7,293 bases of DNA from CBDULQ01 sp965368115. GTDB lineage: Bacteria; Pseudomonadota; Gammaproteobacteria; SZUA-229. The notes under the pieces are model-generated. The model was not told the DNA's origin. It saw only the letters and a list, made by a program, of their open reading frames with translations, and did not search any database. Made by a program: the position numbers and the translations under genes. The stretch covers positions 1 to 7,293 of the forward strand of contig CBDULQ010000191.1 in NCBI GenBank assembly GCA_965368115.1. Reading direction: 5' to 3'. Below are positions 1-5,125 of the stretch, one piece after another (position 1 is the first letter of the stretch; each line of letters opens with the position of its first letter).

Positions 1-46
1 TCAGACCCAGCGCAAGCAGCAATATCGTTTTTCTTAACAATTTCAT
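1..46 (-). CDS. Start of an exported protein, cut by the window edge
   Basis: Only the first 15 codons are present, reading MKLLRKTILLLALGL on the minus strand. The ATG is at 46-44. A GGGAG ribosome site at 57-53 lies six bases upstream, which supports this start. Two basic residues followed by a run of Leu/Ile/Ala is the beginning of a Sec signal peptide or a membrane anchor, so the product is probably exported. It follows the choice-of-anchor gene on the same strand but is separated from it by a strong terminator, so it is likely transcribed on its own. The function cannot be told from what is visible. Confidence 0.6.
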   Translation of the reverse strand, partial: MKLLRKTILLLALGL

Positions 47-123
47 AATGGACTCCCGATAACAGTATACATCTGAGTCGCAACGCGCGGAAAACGGGTT
101 CAAACTCCGTTTTATATCCGCAC

Positions 124-149
124 AAAAAACGCCCCGCAAAGCGGGGCGT
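124..149 (-). terminator. Rho-independent terminator of the choice-of-anchor I gene
   Basis: A perfect 9-bp stem (ACGCCCCGC / GCGGGGCGT, 129-149) closes a three-base loop. On the minus strand it is followed directly by a run of six T (129-124). It starts 27 bases after the stop codon of the 176-1792 gene, so it ends that transcript before the next leftward gene. There is no matching T tract on the plus strand, so it is one-directional. Confidence 0.92.
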
Positions 150-175
150 CGGCAGATCAGAACGATGTCATGCTG

Positions 176-1792
176 TTAGAACAGCTTGCCAAACCAACCA
201 GGAAAACTGACATCGATCTGATATATGGTGGTGGTACCGCTGACTTCGTTACCCACGATCAGCAGTGGTTTACGATTCGGGCTCTGCCAGGCCGGCACGA
301 ATGCCAGACCTTCCGGTCCCAGGTCGCCCACCATTGGATTGGTGCTGCCGTCAGGCAGTTGCGCATCAACAGTGAAATCGCGGTGATTGATGTAAGTGAC
401 ATAACGCGCATGGCGTGGGTGCGTGATATCGTACACCATGATGCCGCCAACGCGCTCAAGACCGATGAAGGCGTAGGTGTGACCCCAGATGCGGCCCAGC
501 GCAACGCCTTCCGGTTCCGGTCCCTTGTCGTCGGAACGACTGTCGAAACTGTCGTTTTCGTCGTTGTTGCTGTTGAAGTTGTCACCCAGCAGTGCAGCGG
601 TGATTGTTTCGAAGTCGGAACCGGAGTCGAACACCAGGTTGCCATGCGCATCTCGAATCGAGAATGAGCGAGCGCCGTAACCATAGATCACATCCACATC
701 GCCATCACCGTCGGTGTCGCCGTTCGCCGTTGTGCTCAACAGACGACCCAGGTTTTCGTTTTCCTGCAGTTCTGCCGCATTCGGAAATGCAACCGGGTCC
801 AGCAACAGATCCTTGACGCGCTCCTCTTCACTGTAGCCATCATAGTCACGTGAATCACCTTCGTTGGCGGTCACAATGTAGGTTTTGCCGCGTACCTGGT
901 AACTGGCAATGGAATCCGGCATGTAGAAACTCTGCACCGGCCAGTTGCGAATGTTGATGGCATCATCGCGGTTGCTGGCATCGATTTCATTACCGGGCAT
1001 ACCGTAGTCTTTGGTTCCGAGCGGCTGCAGGTCGATTACTTTGGCGCGTTTCACATCGATCACCGCCAGCGCATTGTTCTCCTGCAGACTGACCCAGGCG
1101 AAGCGTGAGTTGTCGGATACGGTGATATATTCCGGCTCGAAATCCTGCGCTGCGTTGGCATTGGGACCAAAGATGCGAATACCTTTAGCACGCAGTTCGT
1201 CTTCCTTACCGACGAAAGCCGAGAAATCAGCAGTGCTGACGCGAGCCTGTGCAACACCGAAACGTAAGTCGATGATACTGACGCTACCTTCCGGGTCCAC
1301 CGTGTAGTCGTCATTGGGCTCACCTTCGTTGGCGACCAGTGCATAGCGACCATTGGGGGTAAACGTCACCATATCCGGCAGCGCACCAACACTAACACTG
1401 TTGATCAGACTCAGATCAGAGGCATTGTAAAACGCCACCACGCCCGGTGCCTGTTTGTCATCCGCCTCGATGGCGACGGCCACGATGCCCTTGTGTACGG
1501 CCACGCTGTTGGCACTTTTACCGAGCATTTTTGCATCGATGGTGCCGATCAGGGTCGGCTGAGTCGGATCATTGATATCCAGTACATCGACGCTTGCCGC
1601 ATCGGCATTCACTTTGAATATACGTTGAGTACGCGGGTCATAAGCGACGATTTCAGCTGCGCCTTCGTCGAATACGCCGGTGCTATGCTGACCAATCACT
1701 TCGAGTGACAGGCTGGGCTGGAACCATGGGGTGGCCATTGCGTTGGCACTCAGTGTCATACCGAGCGCTACAACCAGAGAACGGATTTTCAT
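176..1792 (-). CDS. Choice-of-anchor I family secreted beta-propeller-like protein
   Basis: A 538-residue exported protein. Residues 1-20 form a Sec signal peptide with an AMA cleavage site before Thr21. The rest matches my memory of the choice-of-anchor I family, large extracytoplasmic proteins thought to fold as beta-propellers: FDEGAAEIVAYDP near 41, VANEGEPNDDYTVDPEGS near 153, EYITVS near 221, a second VTANEGDSRDYDGY near 307, GYGARSFSIRD near 371, PEPEGVALG near 425, GPEGLAFV near 492 and IVGNEVSGTT near 512. The repeated ANEG(E/D) element suggests internal blade repeats. Residues 357-367 (NGDTDGDGDVD) look like a calcium-binding loop. Many relatives end in a sorting signal, but this one stops at FPGWFGKLF with none I recognise, so it is probably free in the periplasm or secreted. 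The ATG follows GGGAG by eight bases. It is a single-gene transcript ending at the terminator at 124-149. The molecular function of the family is not established. Confidence 0.88.
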   Translation of the reverse strand: MKIRSLVVALGMTLSANAMATPWFQPSLSLEVIGQHSTGVFDEGAAEIVAYDPRTQRIFKVNADAASVDVLDINDPTQPTLIGTIDAKMLGKSANSVAVHKGIVAVAIEADDKQAPGVVAFYNASDLSLINSVSVGALPDMVTFTPNGRYALVANEGEPNDDYTVDPEGSVSIIDLRFGVAQARVSTADFSAFVGKEDELRAKGIRIFGPNANAAQDFEPEYITVSDNSRFAWVSLQENNALAVIDVKRAKVIDLQPLGTKDYGMPGNEIDASNRDDAINIRNWPVQSFYMPDSIASYQVRGKTYIVTANEGDSRDYDGYSEEERVKDLLLDPVAFPNAAELQENENLGRLLSTTANGDTDGDGDVDVIYGYGARSFSIRDAHGNLVFDSGSDFETITAALLGDNFNSNNDENDSFDSRSDDKGPEPEGVALGRIWGHTYAFIGLERVGGIMVYDITHPRHARYVTYINHRDFTVDAQLPDGSTNPMVGDLGPEGLAFVPAWQSPNRKPLLIVGNEVSGTTTIYQIDVSFPGWFGKLF

Positions 1793-1940
1793 TACAACAT
1801 CTCCCGATTATCATTTTTCATTGTTAACCGGTTACTGTAATGGCGGTTTATGACCAGCTTATTTCAACATCGGCCAGACATTCTGGAAACAGGTGGCCAG
1901 TCCACCGGGGCTACAGACGGGACAGGAACCTGAACCAGGG

Positions 1941-1973
1941 CCGGGTCGGCAACGGCAGCCGCCGCTTGCCCGG
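1941..1973. other. GC-rich imperfect hairpin, unknown role
   Basis: CCGG (1941-1944) pairs with CCGG (1970-1973). After a four-base bulge, GCA (1949-1951) pairs with TGC (1967-1969). The inner CGGC (1953-1956) pairs with GCCG (1961-1964) over the loop AGCC. There is no T run on either side, so it is not a standard terminator. It could be a structured leader of the lipase mRNA only if transcription starts upstream of it. Confidence 0.35.
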
Positions 1974-1996
1974 AAGTTCCCCGGGAAACGTACGGT

Positions 1997-2026
1997 TTAA
2001 CAAATTTGTCACAGGGATCATATTTT
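1997..2026 (+). promoter_or_regulatory. Weak sigma-70-like promoter candidate for the lipase gene
   Basis: TTAACA (1997-2002, five of six to TTGACA) and TATTTT (2021-2026, four of six to TATAAT) are separated by 18 bases. This would give a leader of roughly 70 bases before the lipase ATG. The 10-bp palindrome ACAAATTTGT (2000-2009) overlaps the -35 side and might be an operator. It is the best match I found by eye, but AT-rich stretches give such matches by chance. Confidence 0.25.
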
Positions 2027-2100
2027 GACCGGCTCCAGCTACTCAGGCCCAGGCCATTGTGATAGCTTAGCCGGGTATTTTCCTGCTAAATGTCGAATCT

Positions 2101-3012
2101 ATGTCCATATTCACCTCGCCTCTCCAATTCCATCGACTGCTTGTATTCCTGTTAATGCTAGCGCAGGTCGCACCGGCCCTGGCCGCCGAGCCGATCGATT
2201 TCAAAACCCTGCGCGGGTTCGCCAGTTTTGCCGAATCCACCTATCTGAGCAAACAGCAAGTCGAACAGTCGGACTGGGCAAAACATAGTGGCTACAAACT
2301 GGTCCGCTACGACACTATTCCACAAATCGAGATTGCCTACCTGCTGGCCGAGAATACCAATACCGGTTCACAGATTATCGCCGTGCGTGGCACGTCCAAT
2401 GCACCCAATGCGTATGTCGACATCGACATCAAACTGAAACCGGACGAAAAAACCGGCGTACCGATTCATAGCGGATTCGCACAGGCGGCAGCGGCCATTT
2501 ACCAGGCACTGGAGGGGGATCTGAAAGAAGATTTCGTCATCGACACCACAGGTCACAGCCTGGGTGGCGCGGTGGCCCAGGTACTGGCCATGTATCTTGA
2601 CGTGGATGGTTACAAGGTCGGACAGGTAATCACATTCGGCCAGCCCAAGGTCACCAACATCACCGGCACCATGCGTTTCCAGCATCTGGATATTATTCGC
2701 GTGGTCACCCCGGACGATATGGTGCCGCTGGTTCCGCCGGTCGACCCCATGGATGTCAACAACCTGGATATCTACTGGCACAGTGGCGTCGAAGTCATTC
2801 TTTATGAAGACCAGCGCTATTCGCTGCTACGCGGATTGAACAGCATTCTGCGCGCGGTGAAGTTCACCCAGAAAACACCCAGTGAACAGAACCTGCAGCA
2901 TCACCAGATGAATACCTACATTCGCCTGCTCGACAACAAGCTGGACACTGCGAAACAGGTGCCTTACGAAAACAGCCTGAATCTGTTTAACCTGTTCGGC
3001 AGCGGTCAGTAA
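2101..3012 (+). CDS. Exported class 3 (alpha/beta-hydrolase) lipase
   Basis: A 303-residue lipase-like hydrolase, expected to cleave ester bonds of acylglycerols or related lipids outside the cytoplasm. The signal peptide spans about residues 1-28 (hydrophobic core LLVFLLML, cleavage near ALA/A). Class 3 lipase marks follow in order: VRGTSN at 95-100 (oxyanion-hole region), HSGF at 123-126, the nucleophile elbow GHSLG at 151-155 with Ser153, TFGQPKVTN around 178-186, TPDDMVP at 203-209 with Asp206 the likely acid, and HHQMNTY at 267-273 with His268 the likely base. There are no cysteines, so no disulfides stabilise it. The ATG lacks a clear ribosome site, but an in-frame stop at 2068-2070 and the well-formed signal peptide leave no better start. 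No lipase chaperone gene is adjacent, as expected for this class. It stands alone and converges on the iron-uptake operon. Confidence 0.88.
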   Translation: MSIFTSPLQFHRLLVFLLMLAQVAPALAAEPIDFKTLRGFASFAESTYLSKQQVEQSDWAKHSGYKLVRYDTIPQIEIAYLLAENTNTGSQIIAVRGTSNAPNAYVDIDIKLKPDEKTGVPIHSGFAQAAAAIYQALEGDLKEDFVIDTTGHSLGGAVAQVLAMYLDVDGYKVGQVITFGQPKVTNITGTMRFQHLDIIRVVTPDDMVPLVPPVDPMDVNNLDIYWHSGVEVILYEDQRYSLLRGLNSILRAVKFTQKTPSEQNLQHHQMNTYIRLLDNKLDTAKQVPYENSLNLFNLFGSGQ

Positions 3013-3033
3013 ACATCGACCCACGGAAGACGA

Positions 3034-3888
3034 CTATTCGGGAAACACTTCCAGTGTCACATATAAACTGGTGTGAATCATATCGAAATCACCCTGCGCC
3101 TCGCCGGGAAAATCGATTTCCGCTTCCAGCAGATAAAAACCGGACTGAGCGAAATTCAGCTCGAAACGGCCCTGCGCATCGGTTGTTATCGTCATCTCTT
3201 CGCGTTGATTGCGATGCCGGGTTCCACCTCGTTGCACATGTACAGTCGCTGATTGCTGCAGCGGTTTACCGTTGAACACCAGCTGCATCGACAGGGGTTC
3301 GTTGACAAACAGGTCATTGGGGTGATGTTCGGCCACCAGCTCAAGTCCCTTACCGGTCGGTGTCAGTGCTTTGCGATCCTGGCCGTTCAAACTGACGTAA
3401 GTTTCCACCCGCGACGATACCTGACGCCGCACCACATCAGTCACGTCCGCCGGCAACGGCTGGCCACCGAACACGCGTCCCGGTGTACCGGCAGCGGTTT
3501 TAAACGTCGTCATCGCCGTGGCCGGTTGCTGAATCACCACCCGGTAACTGCCGGCCTGTTTCAATACCAGGTCCGCGACCGACAGCCGGGCATGGGCACG
3601 CCACCGCATAGGATGACTGTGACCCTGCGGATCGATAACATAAGTTTTCAGACTGCTAAACAGACCCTGCAACGGTTTCGGCACCTGGCCATCGCCATCG
3701 TCTGCCAGTGGCAGGTCGGGATGAAAAATATCGTTGCTGATGCTGGATACCAGGCTCAGCGCTTTTCCATCGTCTCCGGACATGACCGTGTGGGTGGGCA
3801 GAATGAAGCGGCCATGGGCCACTAATGTTTCACTGTAAGCCATCAGCAGGGATATGGACGCTGCCGTCAATAATCGAATTCTCACCAT
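3034..3888 (-). CDS. DUF4198 periplasmic protein, putative metal-handling
   Basis: A 284-residue exported protein and the last gene of the operon. I place the start at the ATG at 3888-3886 rather than further upstream. GAGG (3899-3896) sits seven bases before it, a proper signal peptide (residues 1-24, cleaved before His25) begins there, and longer frames overlap the preceding gene. The mature N-terminus HGRFILPT is typical of DUF4198 (PF10670, COG5266), a family once annotated as a nickel/cobalt transport component and often found beside TonB receptors. The C-terminal third (TITTDAQGRFELNFAQSGFYLLEAE, about 233-257) looks like a carboxypeptidase-regulatory or Ig-like beta-sandwich. A His-rich stretch lies at 188-189 and around 225. 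The start follows the DUF2271 stop by one base, so translation is probably coupled. Binding of a metal released in the periplasm is inference from family and context. Confidence 0.82.
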   Translation of the reverse strand: MVRIRLLTAASISLLMAYSETLVAHGRFILPTHTVMSGDDGKALSLVSSISNDIFHPDLPLADDGDGQVPKPLQGLFSSLKTYVIDPQGHSHPMRWRAHARLSVADLVLKQAGSYRVVIQQPATAMTTFKTAAGTPGRVFGGQPLPADVTDVVRRQVSSRVETYVSLNGQDRKALTPTGKGLELVAEHHPNDLFVNEPLSMQLVFNGKPLQQSATVHVQRGGTRHRNQREEMTITTDAQGRFELNFAQSGFYLLEAEIDFPGEAQGDFDMIHTSLYVTLEVFPE

Positions 3889-3889
3889 G

Positions 3890-4408
3890 TCAGGACCTCG
3901 CGTTAATGATAATGGTGACTTCGCCGAGTTCGACATCACCTTGTAATGTATAGCGTTGTGTTTTGTCATCGCCGAGCCGAATTTTCTGGCGCAGGAAATC
4001 GCGCCCCCCGGCTTCGCGTGCTGCTTCAACGAGTAGATAATATTCACCCGGCGCAACACGATTGCCCTGCCGGTCCCGGCCATCCCATTCGATCTGATAA
4101 CGACCCGGTTTACGAGTAGCCCCGGTGGAGGCATCGTAATGCGCTTCGCCCTTACGACCCAGTTTACGCCACCACTGACGCAGGTCTTTCAACCAGTCAT
4201 CCTGTTCGTACCAGATGGCCAGGGTATGCACACCTTTACGTTGTGTCGTCTCCAGCCAGACTGCCACATAGGGCCGGTGGTAGGTTGCCACGTCCAGTAC
4301 CGGCACAGTGAGCTTCACCTGCACCTGTTCAGCATGTATTACCGAACTGAACCCGAACAGGCTCATCAGCAGCAATGCATATAACATTTGTTGCGGTTTA
4401 CATTTCAT
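3890..4408 (-). CDS. DUF2271 periplasmic protein with a flavinylation-type motif
   Basis: A 172-residue exported protein. The signal peptide is residues 1-26 (hydrophobic MLYALLLMSLFGF, cleavage VIHA/EQ). DUF2271 (PF10029) marks are YHRPYVAVWLE (43-53), HTLAIWY (61-67), DWLKDLRQWWRK (71-82) and a FlgD-like WDGRDRQGNRVAPGEYYLLVEA (108-129). Residues 92-98 read DASTGAT and fit the ApbE FMN-transferase target motif Dgx(s/t)gAT; by analogy with NqrC and RnfG, FMN would be attached to Thr98. There is no ApbE gene in the window. Two starts compete: ATG at 4414 overlaps the upstream TGA by one base, and ATG at 4408 adds spacing. I prefer 4408 because GGAG (4420-4417) is eight bases from it but only two from 4414. 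Its place between the PepSY and DUF4198 genes suggests a periplasmic electron carrier; that role is inferred. Confidence 0.85.
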   Translation of the reverse strand: MKCKPQQMLYALLLMSLFGFSSVIHAEQVQVKLTVPVLDVATYHRPYVAVWLETTQRKGVHTLAIWYEQDDWLKDLRQWWRKLGRKGEAHYDASTGATRKPGRYQIEWDGRDRQGNRVAPGEYYLLVEAAREAGGRDFLRQKIRLGDDKTQRYTLQGDVELGEVTIIINARS

Positions 4409-4413
4409 CTTCA

Positions 4414-5061
4414 TCACTCCAGAGCCAGCGAAGGCACCCAAAAATAAAAAATCACCAACGGTGTCAAAACGCCCAGCAATACCAGCAACAGTCCGCTGTT
4501 GCGACGTGGCTTGTGTTGCAACAGGATCATCAGTCCCGCGATAGACATCACAGTCAACAACACTGCTGACAGGTCGATTAGCCATGACCACACACCTGCG
4601 GTATGCCGACCCTTGTGCAGATCATTGAACAGGGCAACCCAGTGGCCGTTTTTATATTCCACTTCCATCACCTCGTCCTGTTTATACAAGGTAACGAAGG
4701 CGTAACCGGCCGGCAGTGGAAAATCGAAAGCCACTTCACCCAGCTGCAGGTCCATGTCGATGCTGCGTGGTTCGGTCAGTCCAGTGTGCTGGTAAATGAA
4801 CATTTTCAGCTCCGCCATCTGTGGCGATTCATCACTCAACGTCTGCAGTATCGACTCGGGTAGTGGAACACGGCCTGTGCCCTGAGTACCTTCACCGACA
4901 AACCAGTCGGGGTGATTCAGTGTGATACCGGTCAAACTGAAAAAAATCAGCAAACTGAACAGGGCGGTCGACAGGTACACGTGCAACCAGCGACTCAGTT
5001 GAAAACATTTTCTGGCTAGCGGGCGCTTGGTCCACTGCCAGTAATTCGATGTTGTATTCAT
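4414..5061 (-). CDS. PepSY-associated TM-helix protein, putative inner-membrane metal reductase subunit
   Basis: A 215-residue inner-membrane protein with three predicted helices: about 26-48, 158-181 and 190-209. Basic KRPLARK and KPRR segments put the N-terminus and the 182-189 loop in the cytoplasm, and a roughly 110-residue PepSY-like domain (49-157) in the periplasm. Family marks are SRWLHVYLS (23-31), TGITLNH (44-50) and DLHKGRHTAGVWSWLIDL (147-164). Histidines lie at both faces: His27 and His183 on the inside, and His50, His149 and His153 outside. That is how heme pairs would be placed in related PepSY ferric-siderophore reductases such as FoxB. The chosen ATG at 5061 has no visible ribosome site. 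A GTG at 5112, three bases after GGGAAG, would add 17 residues unlike the usual start of the family. The gene follows the receptor and overlaps or abuts DUF2271. Transmembrane electron transfer is inferred. Confidence 0.82.
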   Translation of the reverse strand: MNTTSNYWQWTKRPLARKCFQLSRWLHVYLSTALFSLLIFFSLTGITLNHPDWFVGEGTQGTGRVPLPESILQTLSDESPQMAELKMFIYQHTGLTEPRSIDMDLQLGEVAFDFPLPAGYAFVTLYKQDEVMEVEYKNGHWVALFNDLHKGRHTAGVWSWLIDLSAVLLTVMSIAGLMILLQHKPRRNSGLLLVLLGVLTPLVIFYFWVPSLALE

Positions 5062-5125
5062 AAAATTAAAAAGTGATATCGCCCGGCAGGAGAGTCCAGG
5101 CAATATCAACACCCGCTTCCCAGGT

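Larger units (their letters stand above)
1793..2100. other. Divergent intergenic region between the choice-of-anchor and lipase genes
   Basis: These 308 bases carry the 5' regions of two divergent genes. Visible elements are the GGGAG ribosome site (1801-1805, minus strand), an AATGATAATC Fur-like half site (1806-1815, minus), the palindromes TAACCGGTTA (1825-1834) and ACAAATTTGT (2000-2009), a GC-rich imperfect hairpin (1941-1973) and a weak rightward promoter candidate (1997-2026). A 62-codon open frame runs through it (1840-2028), but it has no ribosome site and a low-complexity basic product, so I do not call it a gene. No RNA family is recognised with confidence. Confidence 0.6.

Noticed and set aside
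64..69. TATACT as a -10 element for the left-edge gene
   Set aside because: It would start transcription at or inside the ribosome site, and no -35 element lies at the right distance.
172..185. GCTGTT-AG-AACAGC palindrome at the choice-of-anchor stop codon
   Set aside because: The loop is too small for a stable hairpin and no T run follows. The real terminator is at 124-149.
1840..1856. Pho-box-like pair on the minus strand (TGGTCAT and CCGCCAT) before the choice-of-anchor gene
   Set aside because: Each half matches five of seven bases, but the repeat spacing is 10 rather than the 11 needed, so PhoB control is not supported.
1880..1945. Resemblance to cobalamin or cyclic-di-GMP riboswitch fragments (GGAAACAGGTGG, CAGGAACCTG, GCCGGGT)
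   Set aside because: The core conserved elements are missing or wrongly spaced: no GCCACTG, the span is far too short for a B12 switch, and no ACGCAAAGC for GEMM-I. It is treated as chance.
1840..2028. A 62-codon plus-strand frame in the intergenic region
   Set aside because: No ribosome site, a basic low-information product and a match to the GC-rich hairpin region make coding unlikely.
3253..3825. A 190-codon plus-strand frame opposite the DUF4198 gene
   Set aside because: It is antisense to a well-supported gene, its product resembles no family, and it lacks a ribosome site.
3889..4134. Extending the DUF4198 protein upstream to 4134
   Set aside because: The extension only overlaps the DUF2271 coding region in another frame and would bury the signal peptide that begins at 3888.
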